From: Eunapius fragilis
Taxonomy: Eukaryota > Porifera > Demospongiae > Spongillida > Spongillidae
Assembly: GCA_963681505.1 (NCBI GenBank)
Contig: OY811971.1
Span: forward strand, 22,160,962-22,224,961
Direction: 5' to 3'
DNA length: 64,000 nt
The translations under genes were made by a program, and so were the position numbers. Under the pieces are notes generated by a model, which worked only from the letters and a program-made list of their open reading frames with translations, did no database searches and was not told where the DNA came from. Shown here piece by piece: positions 35,833 through 48,300 of the stretch; within the stretch, counting starts at the first letter, position 1, and the number at the start of each line of letters is the position of its first letter.

Positions 35833-35939
35833 GTGCCTGATGAAGATGGTTTGGTATTTAATGCTAGCATTCCTACTTACCCTAATCACCTAATAATGTC
35901 TACTAAACCACATCACATGATCTTAACACTCACCTTGCA

Positions 35940-35998
35940 TGCACACACATGCGCACACACATACACACATACACACATACACACACATACACATACTT
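35940..35998. repeat. (CA)n-rich tract
   Basis: ACACACATACACAC-type repeats. The sequence from 36000 to 36960 holds no recognised gene. Confidence 0.85.
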
Positions 35999-36974
35999 GA
36001 AGAAGTTGCCAAGGGGTAATACACTCACACAGTTGGTGCTTTGCCACACCCCATGATGAGGCTACCATGATGCATGTGGGCACTCCTGCCAAAGGGGAGG
36101 GTTGGTGGACTAACTGTGGGCTGTTAGCACTGAAGTTTGATTGCTTTGGTGTAACTCTTAAGTTTTTATAGTTCACTGTGTGATGTTTAGTCAGTGCCAA
36201 ATAGACCCAGGCAGCAATATGTTTTGGTGCCTAGCTGTGTAGGGCTTTCATTGTTCTGTGAACATTCTTACATGTAGTGGTTGTATTGAAGGACCTTTTG
36301 GGAGGATATTGGCATGTGTGCAGCTACATACATAGGGTACGCATGTGTGTGTATCTGTGTCTGCATGTCACTAGGAGAAGAAAGCACAATTCTGTCAAGA
36401 TGTGTGTATGCATGTGTCTGCATTTTATACCAGTATGTGCATGTGCATCCACATATGTTTACAATTGTCTGTACGTGCTTATATCTGTGTGAGTAGGTGA
36501 AGATGCTAAGAATGTGGTTTGAAAGAGGCGAATGTGATTTTGGAGCATTCAAAATGAAAATGTTTAGCTAGAGGCTTGGCGCTTGGAGGTGGCACCAGTA
36601 TTACTGCCATTTAGTAGCTGAGTGCACTAAGAATCTATCCTTCTCAATAGTCTTCATCCAAATTGTATGTATGGTATGTTTGCATGGTGTGATATCTTTA
36701 AATGATATATTTTCACCCTGATAGGATCAAGCCTTACATCAATTGAATGAAACTGAAAGATCTGATGTGAACTTACATTTGTTGTATTGTTACATCTTTA
36801 CATGTACATGTTGTGTACTATTCTATCTCCACTTGTGAGACTAGCTGGGTGTAACCGAACGTTTCCATACATGTACATGTCATGTTAATGTACATACATA
36901 GAAGTCTTACAAAGGGGTGTGGCCATATATTACTATATAGCAATGACACAGTACACTTTTTCTATGTCTAATAC

Positions 36975-37700
36975 GGTCATGTGATCAGATGGAATCAGGA
37001 TAGCGGCCAGACCTGGTGTGCATCAGATTGAATCTTTTTTATGAAATCAGGGTATCCTGATTCTATTTGATGCACATTGTTCTGGTCGCTACCATGTTTC
37101 TATTTGATGCTCACTAGGATCTGGTTGATACCACAATCCTATCAGCTGCACACCAGAGAATGGCCAATAGCTTTATTTGATGCACACCAGGTCTGGCCGC
37201 TAATATGATTCTGTCTGATGCACACTACCATGACCCTCACATTAGGAATTGCCACGTACTAGCATATCAAGTAATGCGAGCAGCAGTCCCTGGTGTGCAT
37301 CATATAGAATCATGTTAGCAGCCAGACCTGGTGTGTATCAAATGGAATCATATTAACTCGTCTGCATCAAGTAAAGACACGCTAGTGGCCAGTCGCTGTT
37401 GTACATCTGGTAGGTTTGTGATATCGATCAGACCCTGGTGTGCATCAAATAGAATCATGTTAGCAAACTGACCCAGTTTGCATCAAATTGAATCATTAAA
37501 TTCTAGTAGTGGCCAATCCCTGGTGTGCATCTAATAGAATCTTGGTAGCGACCAGACCTGGTGGGCTTCAAATAGAATCAGGATAGCGGCCAGACTTGGG
37601 TTTGCTTATTTGCATCAAATAAAGTGGCAGTCCCTGGTGTGCATCTAATAGAGTCATGTTCGTAGGTGTGCATCAAATAGAGGCCAGACCAGGTATTGTA
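36975..37700. repeat. Degenerate tandem repeat, TGGTGTGCATCAAATAGAATC type
   Basis: At least ten imperfect, irregularly spaced copies of a unit with CCAGACCTGGTGTGCATCA and AATAGAATCATG, in both direct and partly inverted form. It is an old, diverged minisatellite. Confidence 0.8.
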
Positions 37701-37739
37701 ATACAGTCTTGTGTACATCAAATAAGTCATTTCTAAGTT

Positions 37740-38860
37740 GCTTTTGAAACCCCACTCTGAGCAGAACAAATACAGTGTGTACGAGGCTTCTTGTCAAATG
37801 AATGTAACGCGCATGCGTAGACTCTTCAAAGCCGCATGCATATATGGCGTCATCGTCGGGAAATCTACTGCAACTATAACCGTACGTTCCTATCATCCAG
37901 AAGAAATATCTTAGGTGGGTCTTCAAGTAAATTGAGGGACTAGTGGCTAATTCCCAAGTCTCTCCTCTAACAGGTCCCCGAGAAACGATGAAGTCATGTC
38001 GTCACAGCAGAACCTACATGTATATCGATACTAGTACGATGATGACGAAGAAGACTGCGCCAAACCCTAGGTCCTAGGCAGCATGGCGATGCTGTTTGCA
38101 CAGTCCGTTACACTACTGCAGGAGGTTGCGAAACTACAGATCCAAAACTGTCTCAAAGCGATGCTGTAAGACCAACTCGAGGGAAAAGGACATCACTTTC
38201 TGTACAGGTACAGTAACGTTATATCGGCTTTTTTTTCCTACTGAGGAGAATCCAGCTGAAGTCTCGAAGCGTAAGCAGTGATCATCACCTTTTTTTTCTC
38301 GATCAAATTTAGACACGTCATAAAAACTAGCAAAGGCAGAGCGGGTAAGAGATTGCGTTTTCGACAAATTATACGAAGAGCGGAGATAGAGAAGTAGCGG
38401 ATTGCTTTGGAATATAAGGTAATGGCTTCGTTTGTTTAACCCTGTATATTCCCTGCAGCTAGACAAGGAAACTTCAGATTCAGCTGAGCTTGTCAAGCAA
38501 TCCCGCCGTCAGTGTAGGCCTCTGTTTGCATTTGTATCGTATGGATGCTCTATTTTGCTGTAGCTATATGGACTATGGTGACAGTACAGGGAAGCAGTTT
38601 GAAGCCTACGCTCAACTACTGCCGCGCGTTTCGTTAGAAGAGGTTGCAATGGATTTCTGAGCAACTCGTGGCAACGGCGGGTTGGAGGGCCACTACTGGA
38701 GTATCTCCTTCCTGGATGGCTGGAGAGCTTGAACATTGTCTATTGATTGTATTGCTTTATTTAATATTGATAATAATTTTAATACTAATCAAGCCAGTAT
38801 ACAACGAACATAATCGGGTGGCGTACCCAATACAGTATACGGTCAACGTAGGTACAGTGT
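37740..38860. other. Unassigned region inside the 6.35-kb element
   Basis: Short frames with plausible splice sites (for example an ATG at 38082 followed by AMLFAQSVTLLQEVAKL) occur, but I recognise no domain. If the element has its own gene, this is the only place left for it. Confidence 0.3.
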
Positions 38861-39155
38861 AGTATCCGGAGACATTAATTAGAGAATCCTCCATAAGCGC
38901 ACGTGATACATTTGAGGATACTCGAAATATACGCAGTGCGAAATTGGTTCTATACGCAAAATATACCAGTGGGATATTTCGCGTATACGCACGCGTATAT
39001 TCATGCGTATACTCGAAATATACGCAAAATATACAATAGCGTATATCCTATTTTTTGCACAGTGCGGACGACCGGTTATGCAACCGGATGGTGACTTGCG
39101 CATGCTCATACACTAACAAGGTGTCACATTCTCTTATCCACGTGTTACGCGCCCG

Positions 39156-42100
39156 ATGGATGCGTTCGAAGAATACCTTTTTGCTGCTTTTCCAAAAGAC
39201 GCTAAGAGAACAAGAAGTGCCGTAATTCACCAACAGACTACAGTTCGGAGAACGGATCATCCACTTTTTAAAGAATCCTCTATCGATTGAGGATAGAAAG
39301 TTTCATCATCTTATTAAAAGAAGTGGATTTCAACTGCTGGACTTGCCTGAAGCTGGAATAAGGGATGCATTGGTTGTCCAAGTCAAGGAGGAAAAGGAGG
39401 TAATTCGTTCTGTGTTAGTATTCATTTTTCTGTAGTTGATTACTGGCCGGTTTGTTGGTATATAGAACGTTAATGACCGCACGATCATGAAAGGCTATAG
39501 AAGGGTCGTTATAGTGGAGGAATTCTACCAAATTTTGAAACAGATCCATGATAAAAATTGTCTGCATGCTGGTTCAAGAAAAACCTATGCTAGGGTAAGT
39601 AGCAATTTAAGTACGTTACGGCACATGTACAGGCTAAATTGAGTCATGTATATGTCACTCCTTATACACTTTAGGTCCAGTCATTGTACTCATACATACC
39701 AAGAGTTGTGGTTGAAAAGTATGTAAGCTTGTGTTCAACATGCAGCTTAAGGAAACCACAGCACACTAAAGCCCCTTCAAGACCAATCATAGCTGATGGG
39801 CTATACTCTCGTATCCAGGTAGGTTTAATCACTATTCATGCTTACTAACACGTACAAAAGATTTATACATATCTGTAGATCGATCTGATTGATATGAGGC
39901 ATATGCCACATAATGGATGCAACTGGATATTACACATCGTGGATCATTGGTCAAAGTTTAATTTTGCATTTCCTCTTGCTAAAAAGAAGGCAAACCATGT
40001 GGTTAAAGCATTGCACAACTATGTTTTCCCAGTGTTTGGCTTGCCTGCTATCATTCACAGTGATAATGGCAAAGAATTTGTAAACAAACTCTTTGAAGAT
40101 GTAGTTTCTACATGGCCAGGTCATGTGCAGTTAATCAGTGGTCGTCCGCGACATCCCCAATCCCAAGGATTAGTTGAACAAGCACACTACACACTTGAGA
40201 GAATGATCAGTGCCAAAGTTGTTGAATGTGGCGATCAATCCCCACCATGGTCTCAATGGCTTCCACATATTGTGTGTAAGTGATCCAATGTTTTTCGATG
40301 TTGCAAATGTTATTATGTTTTATGTCATTGCAGATACAATGAACACTCAGGTTCATGACACCACCAAGCAAACCCCGTACGAGTTAGTATTTGGCCAACC
40401 TCCAAGGGCAATTTTTGTTCCAGATGTCACCTTTCGGGGACAGCTTGATGAAGATGTTTTGAAACCTTGTGACAGAGATAAATCAGAGGAAGGGACGAAA
40501 GACAAAGAACAGGATTATGAAGGAAATGAAGAGGAGGATGAGGAAACAGAAAAGGATGAAGAGGAGAAAGAAAAGGAGGATGTTGAAAACGAAGAGGAGC
40601 ATGATGAAAACGGAGTGCATGAGGAGGAGAAAGAAGATGAGGATGAGGAAAAAGAAGATGAGGAAAAAGAAGAGGAGGAAAAGAAAGTTGAGGATAAAGA
40701 AGATGAGGAAAAAGAAGATGAGGATGAGGTAAAAGAAGAGGATGAGAAAAAAGAAGAGGATGATGAGAAAATAGCAAAGGACAGTGGGGATGTAGACAAG
40801 GATGATGGAGAGGAAGAAGATGAGGACAATTTAGTGGAAAAGGAAATGGAAGGTACTTATGTGGGCACTGTTGCAAGGGAGATAGAAAGCAATTTTGAGG
40901 AGAGAAACAAAACCACTGCTGCAAGCGTTTTTTCTGTCTACCAGTACTCTGTTGATTCAGAAAAATGTGATGGTCATGACAGTGATCGTGATGAAAATGG
41001 TAACAACAAAGTACAAGTAAGTGCCTCAATAAATGTTTAGATCCTGATTAATCTTTCTGGTTCCTTTCGATGTATAGGTGGCTTTAATGAAATCCAATTC
41101 AAGGGTTTTGGCTACTACTGAGAAGCACTTGCCTGTTCTCCAGATTGCAGACAAAGAATACTTGAAAAATGCTAATAGGATGATGGTAAAATACAACCTT
41201 AAGCACAAAGTTAAAGAAATTCATGTGGGAGATTGTGCTACTGTGAGAATTCCTCGCATTGATCGGGCTTCCACTGACCCAAATAGACTGCCGTGCATAA
41301 TTGTACAGGTGATTGGAACGGCATGTGCAATGTACCGCTTGCGGTGCAAGTCAGGAGTGTTGAATAAATGCCACTCTGCTTGTGACCTGGAATTTTTTGA
41401 AGGGACTTTCTGTCTATCTGTGAAAGGATGGGAAAATTCTATTCGTGTGTCACTTCGAGCAGCTTCAAACGAAAGTACACCGTGGAGTGCATTTTCAAGA
41501 ATATGTGCAAGTGCACAGCAGGCTGCAGCACACAATGGTGCCCTTGCAAGAAGAATAAAATTGAATGCACCTCACACTGCCATAAAGGGGATAACTGCAA
41601 AAACAAGAATTGTACACCTGCATCAGCTATGAAATTATCACCACCATCTTCTAGCAACAAAACTCCTTTCTTGGATACCCAAGCATCATTGTCATGTGCA
41701 TGCAAAACGAGATGCAACAGTGCAAAGTATTGCTGCTGCAAAAATAACAAATCATCCTGCTCTGCTCGTTGTCACCCAGGACATTCTTGCACTAATGGTG
41801 ATCACACAAAACCCTTGTGCAAGATAGATTTAACAGCAGAATTGAGTGGAGATGATGAAGACACCTGGGTTACTATCTGTACTGTTCAACTGACAACGTA
41901 CCACAAGGCAATACATACATCTCCAAAAAGCTGGCTAGATGATCTTATAATCACCGCTGCACAATATATGCTGAAACAGCAGCACCCATCCATAGATGGC
42001 TTTCAACCACCTGCACTTAGCCAGAATTTTTCCCTGATTCCACCACAGGAGCAGTTTGTGCAGATCATAAATGTGAATAAAAATCATTGGATTGCTCTAT

Positions 42101-42603
42101 CCACTGTTGGTTGCCAAAAAACCAGCATCAAACTCTTTGACTGCAATGGAGATAAAGAGCTTCCCAAGCCTACCCTGAAGCTTATGAGTGGCCTACTTCA
42201 AACACAAGAAAGCCAATTTTCAGTTAAGTTTGTAGATGTTCAACTGCAGGAAAGATCACATGACTGTGGATTATTTGCTCTGGCGTATATCACTTCCATT
42301 TGTAATGGACAAGATCCAGCAGTTCTATTGTATAAACAGAATGCAATGAGGAAGCATATTTTGAAAAGTATTGAGGACGGAGTGATGACTGCCTTCCCAA
42401 CTTCTGCAAGTAGACTTCCTAAGGCATCTATCAGGAAGAGCATACCAGTATACTGTATTTGCCGGCATATTAATGATGGCTCAAAAATGATTAAATGTGA
42501 TGTTTGCCAGCTGTGGTTCCATGCAGCCTGCATGAAGATCGACAAAAGTGTACACAAAGATCGCAATTTTATGTGGAACTGCCCTTCGTGCAGTACAGTA
42601 TAA
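39156..42603 (+). CDS. Ginger transposase: integrase, acidic region, CXC clusters, Ulp1 protease, PHD finger
   Basis: Six exons with GT-AG borders: about 39156-39399, 39466-39594, 39675-39818, 39879-40275, 40334-41016, 41078-42603. The N-terminal part resembles KRBA2-like proteins. An H2C2 zinc site (H...H...CSTC) spans exons 2-3. The integrase core follows with IDLIDM, HSDNGKEF and a Q-G-L-V-E-Q segment (D, D, E). Then come an E/K-rich acidic region (40470-40860), a C-terminal integrase part (VGDCATVRIPRI) and cysteine clusters CKCTAGCSTQWCPCKKN and CACKTRCNSAKYCCCKNN. A Ulp1/C48 protease shows NHWIAL (H), FDCNGD (D) and QERSHDCGLFA (Q, C). A PHD finger, CICRH...CDVCQLWFHAAC...WNCPSC, ends the protein at TAA 42601-42603. 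About two small frame disruptions are apparent, so the gene looks nearly whole. Confidence 0.8.
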
Positions 42604-42889
42604 ACTGATTATCACTATTTGTAACAGTCTTAGTACATGTATATTAATATTTCTACTGCATTGTGCTGTGTACTGGTCAGTTGTAAGCCTCATGTCAGCA
42701 TTATACAACATCATCAGTTATTTTTTGTACTAGTGTCCATAAACATATATTGTCATCTTCTCAGTATGACAAAACATCTTAAATGTGCAAATAGTCTCAT
42801 CCATACAGATGGCCGGTTGTATCAGGCCTTACCAACCAAAACAACCTGAGTTGTGCATAGATAATTATTCATATAATTATAAAGATATT

Positions 42890-43165
42890 AAAAAACGGAC
42901 AGCCAGTTACACAACGGGACAGCCGGTTACACAACCGGACAGCCGGTTGCACAACCGGACAGCCGGTTACGCAACGGGACAGCCGGTTGCACAACGGGAC
43001 AGCCGGTTACGCAACGGGACAGCCGGTTGCACAACGGGACAGCCGGTTACGCTACGGGACAGCCGGTTGTGTAACCGGACAGCTATTATAAAATGCATTG
43101 AAACGGGACAGCCGGTTACATAACCGGACAGCCGGTTACACAACCGGCATCCGGTTACGTAACCG
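42890..43165. repeat. Right subterminal 20-bp array of the Ginger element
   Basis: About 12 units of GGACAGCCGGTTACACAAC type. The CCGGTT and AACCGG or AACGGG blocks make most units near-palindromes, and the last units convert to the CCGGTTACGTAACCGG form that joins the terminal repeat. Confidence 0.9.
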
Positions 43166-45337
43166 GCAATGTTGGGCATCCGTACGGAACATGGACATGG
43201 GAAGCAGGACTGCCCATTATCACGTAAGTGTTACCAATGTGGGGAGGTTGGGCATTTTAAGAAGGAGTGTCCGTTAAAAGGGAAAGGCCCCTCAGTGGGT
43301 GGACAGAAGGTGGCCAAGACAGAACTAAACCACCACATGGTGTATGTGTGTAGTCTCAAATCTAAAAGTACAAGGATATTTGGCAGGAAAACCTGTCTGT
43401 TTTCTTGTGGACTCAGGGGCAGCAATTTCAGTAGTGAGTAGTGAGTTGCTGTCTGGGTCACAGCTACAAATGGCTACTAGGACTTCTGTAGGGCTGAAAG
43501 CAATCGGTGCAAATGGTTTGTGTCCAAATTAGGCTTTCGATGACTGTAGAAAGTGTAGAAAGTGAACATGAAAGTGTAGAAAGTGAACATGATTTCCTGG
43601 TTGCAAGTAATTTACCGGTAGAGTGTATTCTTGGCATGGATTTTCTTACCAAATACCATGCTGTAATAGATTGTGGGGAGAGGGCACTCAGGCTAACTGG
43701 AGCTGATCACAAATTGTCAACACAAACCAGTGATGTAAAGGAGTCTGGCATGGGCAGTTACATTACCTAAGACTTATAACATCCCCGGTCGGTGTGTAAT
43801 GTTTGTGTCTGGGTCAGTTCAAAACCAGGGTAGTACAATAAAGGGGTTAGTGGAACAGATATCCATAATAGCATTATGGTTGCTAGAGGTTTGTGCTGTA
43901 CTCAGTCAGATGGTGCTGTGGTGCTCCAGATGGTAAACATAGGCCCAGAGACAGTGACCCTCTACAAAAGGAACTAGAGTAGCGGTGTTCTCACCCCAGA
44001 ACCATGTTATGGTGCTGGGTGAGGAGGGTGGTGTTAAAGCTGGAGGCAGTCATACTGACAGCAACGGGCCTGTACCTGTTGACCTTTCAGACTTATCAGG
44101 GGGAGTAGAAAACCAGACTTGGGAATTTGCTGGAACACTTCAGGGATCTTTTCATTTCAGATGACCAGGCACTGGGTAAAACAGCCATGGTTACCCATAA
44201 AATCAAGAGAATGGGGCATCCTATTCAGCAGCCACTGAGGCGATCACCAGAAAGTTTGAAGACAGTGGTCCAGCAAGAACTCAAGTCCATGCAACCTAAG
44301 GGTGTTATTCGACCAAGCTGCAGTCCCTGGGCTTCCCCAATGGTTCTGATAAGGAAGAAGGATGGTAAATGGATTTTTTGCGTGGACTATAGGAAATTGA
44401 ATAGTGTAACTGAAAGAGATGCATACGGTAACCCTTTACCTAGGGTAGATGCGACACTGCATTCCCTGGCTGGCTCAAAGCTGTTCACAACACTAGATTT
44501 AGCTTCAGGATATTGGCAAGTGGAGGTGTTGGAGGAGGATAAACCCAAGACCCCGCCTTCCCAACTCCTTACTGGTTGTTTGAATTTAATGTTATGCCAT
44601 TTGGGCTGACGAATGCACCTGCAACTTTCCAACGTCTGATGCAGTGTGTGTTGGCTGGTCTTTCTCCTGAAAAGTGCCTTAGATATTATTGTTTTCAGTC
44701 ACGTTTGAACAGCATCTGACCTGTTTACGTGCTGTTTTGGAAAGGATTGCAAAGGCTGGTCTTAGGCTAAAAACCACAAAATGTCAGTTTGCCCAACGCC
44801 AAGTGAAGTATCTAGGTCATGTGATATCATAGCAGAGAATTGAGCCAGACCTTCAGAAAGCCCAAGCTGTAAAGAACTTCCCCAGGCCACTCCAACCAAT
44901 GCAACTATGGTTAAACAATTCTTGGCTTGTCAAACTACTACCGTCGATTTATACAAAAGTATGCCATTGTGGCAGAACCTCTGTACAAACTTACCAGGCA
45001 GGCAATGCATGGGTATCCAGTGGTCAGAGATGTGCCAGAATGCTTTAGATACACTGATAAACAAGCTTGTATCAGCACCCATTTTAGCCTACCCCGATTT
45101 TGACAAACCTTTCATGCTGTACACGGATGCTTCTGATAATGCTATTGGTGGGGTACTGGGGCAAAGCATGTGAATGGGGAAAAGATGATCGCTTACTGGA
45201 GCCAGCAGCTGCATAAGGCGGAGAGGCAATATTCAACAGTAGAAAAAGAGGCTCTAGCAGCTGTGAGCGCAGTGAAGGAGTTCAATCCATACTTGTATGG
45301 GTTTCCCTTTACCTTGATTACTGATTATAATCCACTT

Positions 45338-48300
45338 TGATGGGTCATGGCTGTGTTTTAGACCTCCAACAGAAGATTATGTTCACAGAGCAAGGACCTG
45401 TACATTTTGTGTCATCTGTATGTATTGAACATAATACCCCTGTATGCTTTGTTGCACTGAGTGAAAAGGTAACGGTTCCACCAAACAGTCAAATGTGTTT
45501 GCCTGTAAAGATGACGGGACCTAAGTCTGCAGCTGGGGTGCTAGTAGTGGAACCATGTGAAGAGTTTGTGCACGCATATGGTCTTCTTGTTGCTCATTCT
45601 ATCACAGATGCAGTTGCCAACCACACAATGGTCCAGGTGATGAACCCATGTTTTGCACCTGTCACTGTACATGAAAACGTGAGGGTAGGTATGTTGCACT
45701 CTATTGTTGATTGTGCTAAGATACAGCCTGCACGCAAGCAGTCTAGACCTAAACAGGCCATCAAGGATACTATTGGTCAGATGACTTCCAGTCTGGCGCC
45801 GGGTGTCCAGGAGAGCGTGGCTGCACTTTTGTGGATATACCAAGACGTCATCGCCTTAAATGATAATGATCTAGGTTGTACCCAACTGCTGGGCCATCGC
45901 ATCGACACGTCAGATGCACTTGCTCGACGACTACCATTCCATCAACAGGGAGAAGTGCGTGGGTTAATTGATGACATGTTGTCCGGGGAATTATTGAGCC
46001 ATGTTGTGGGCCATGGGCATCGCCTATCGTATTAGTAAAGAAGAAAGACGGTAGCACTAGATTTTGTGTCGATTTCCGCTGGGTTAATGACCTTACGCGC
46101 AAAGATGCACAACCGCTTCCTAGGATAGACGATACGTTGGATGCCTTGGGAGGAGCCTATTACTTTTCAACTTTAGACTTGGCCAGTGGCTATTGGCAAG
46201 TTGAGGTGGACAGTCGGGACAGGGAAAAGACGGGGTTTGCGACACCGTTTGGGCTTTTTCAATTTCGCGTGATGCCGTTTGGGTTGTGCAATGCGCCAGC
46301 AACCTTCCAGCGGCTCATGGAACAAGTTCTAGCTGGTCTGCACTGGACTACGTGTCTCGTCTATCTTGATGATATCATCATTTTTAGTAAGTCGATTGAA
46401 CAGCACTTAGCGCAGCTTAGTGACGTGTTCGCACGTTTGAAAGGGGCGGGGTTGAAGATCAGGCCTAAAAAGTGCCGATTGCTACAGACTAGTGTGCAGT
46501 ACCTCGGTCACATAATTTCAGGTGAAGGTGTTAGGACTGATCCAGCAAAAATATCATGTGTAGCCAACTGGCCCATTCCAAGGAATAAGACTGACCTTCA
46601 ACGTTTCCTTGGTTTTGCGTCATACTACAGACGTTTTGTAAGGAGTTTTGCTTAATTGGCGTCCCCTCTGCATGCCTTGACTCAGAAAGGTGCACAGTGG
46701 GTATGGATTGAAGGGTGTAATAATGCATTTTTTGAGCTAAAAAAACTACTCATGTTATCACCAATACTTGCTTTACCTGACTTCAGTTTGGATTTTGTTT
46801 TAGACACAGATGCCAGTGGGGATGGTCTGGTGCTGTGCTTTCTCAGATGACTAATGGAGAAGAACGGGTACTGGCATACGCCAGCAGGGCGTTAAGCAGG
46901 TTAGAAAGGAAGTATTGTGCCACAAGACGGGGATGCTTGCTTTGGTGTGGGCTGCTCGTCATTTCCGGCCCTACCTCTATGGGAAGAAGTTTGTTCTCCG
47001 AACAGACCATCATTCTCTGCAATGGCTACACAAGTTCAAGGAGCCGGAGGGGCAAGTTGCCCGCTGGTTGGAAGTACTATCTGAGTTTGACTACAAAGTG
47101 GTGCACCGTGCAGGTAAGCGACACACAAATGCTGATGCATTATCACGTGGCAGGTGCAGCCAGTGTGGACTGGAGGAGGAGGAAGAGGATAAAATCTTAC
47201 CCTGTGATGCTGTATGACACCTCATGTTACCAGCTTGGACTGAAGAGGAGATTAAGGCTCAACAGAGTTCTGACCCTGACCTACATCAGATGATCAGCTG
47301 GCTGGAGATGAATACCTTCCCGGACAAATGCCCTAGAGGTGTGTCTCGGAAACTATATTCCCTATGGGTGCAGAGAAGGTATCTCACTTTGAGAGATGGG
47401 GTTTTGCATCGCATATGGGAGGATGTACCAGGTGGTGGGGTGGGTAGACACCTCCAACTTGTACTCCCAGCCAATTTGGTTAAGAATGTATTAGAAGGTC
47501 TGCATAGTACTCTGGTGGGTGGACACATGGGGGCAGCAAAAACATTAGAAAAAGTGCGTGCCCGATTTTACTGGCCAGGTCAAAGAAATGATGTGGACAT
47601 GTGGTGTAGGACATGTGCCATCTGTAATTCGCGTAAGGCACCTCCAGGGAGAGCCAGGGCCCCTCTGGAAATCAGCTTAGCTCAAAGGCCCCTACAGCGA
47701 GTTGCAATGGATATCCTGGGTCCACTACCTGAAACACCAAGGGGTAACCGCTACATCCTGGTGATTGGTGATTATTTCACCAAATGGAAGGAGGCATTTC
47801 CTTTGAAGGACACAGAGGCACTGACTATAGCGAGGGTTTTTGATAATGAGTTTGTGTGTAGGTTTGGTGTCCCAGATTCCGTCCATACAGACCAGGGGAA
47901 GAACTTTGAAGCTAAGATCATAAAGGAAATATGCACATTGCTGGACATCAAGAAGACACGCACCACTGCATACCACCCTCAGTTGGATGGCCTTGTGGAG
48001 AGGTTCAACAGAACCTTACTTGGTATGTTGAGCATGGCGGTGAAGGAGGATGAACAGGGGTGGGACCTTCTCCTCCCAACTCTGTTGCTAGCCTACAGGA
48101 CTAGTCATCATGCCACAACCGGATCCACACCATTTGAATTGATGTTTGGTCGTGACCCTCGTCTTCCTGAAGATGTGTTGTTCTCTATTCCAGGTGCAGT
48201 TGAAGATCCCTCACAATATGCTGAGGTACTGAAGAATAGGATGCAGCAAGCTTGTGCACGAGTCCTGAAATACAGCAGCATCGACAGAAAGAGTATTATG

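Larger units (their letters stand above)
32714..39064. mobile_element. 6.35-kb inverted-repeat element nested in the Ginger (CACTA-like ends)
   Basis: CACTGTGCAAAAAA at 32714 and its complement ending at 39064 start inverted repeats that stay alignable for roughly 130-180 bp and are built from repeated CGTATATTTCG-like palindromes. CGG borders both ends (32711-32713 and 39065-39067), consistent with a 3-bp duplication. Joining the outer flanks restores the regular ACCGG spacing of the Ginger subterminal repeats. The interior is mostly minisatellite and low-complexity DNA and shows no transposase. CACTG ends and a 3-bp duplication suggest a non-autonomous CACTA/EnSpm relative, but this is uncertain. 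Confidence 0.65.
32631..43191 (+). mobile_element. Ginger-type DNA transposon, 10.56 kb, flanked by TGGA
   Basis: The ends are inverted repeats of about 43 bp, starting TGTTCCGTACGGATGCCC on the left (32631) and ending in its complement (43191), so the element runs TGT...ACA. TGGA stands on both sides (32627-32630 and 43192-43195) as a 4-bp target duplication. TGT...ACA ends, 4-bp duplications and a Gypsy-like integrase are the known marks of Ginger DNA transposons. Subtracting the 6.35-kb insertion at 32714-39064 leaves about 4.2 kb, a normal size for the family. Both ends carry CCGGTT/AACCGG palindromic subterminal repeats. Confidence 0.85.
32524..45337 (+). mobile_element. Gypsy-type LTR element A (fossil), interrupted by a Ginger transposon
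   Basis: Two plus-strand pieces, 32524-32630 and 43192-45337, flank the Ginger insertion. Parts seen in order: CCHC zinc-knuckle region of gag on both sides of the insertion, aspartic protease (motif DSGA at about 43410), reverse transcriptase (44130-44900) and the start of RNase H (about 45120). There is no 5' LTR, and the integrase is missing. The element is clearly broken, with at least five disruptions. It is older than the Ginger that landed in it. Confidence 0.75.

Noticed and set aside
34965-35840. 291-codon open frame of CSPHAV/CAHLMLS repeats
   Set aside because: It is produced by a minisatellite whose units are multiples of three; other frames of the same strand are open too.
40427-41029. 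200-codon minus-strand frame rich in H, L and P, and a serine-rich one beside it
   Set aside because: Both are antisense shadows of the acidic E/K-rich region of the Ginger gene.
42890-43165. CRISPR-like array of 20-bp repeats
   Set aside because: The units are contiguous without unique spacers and belong to the Ginger end; the genome is eukaryotic.
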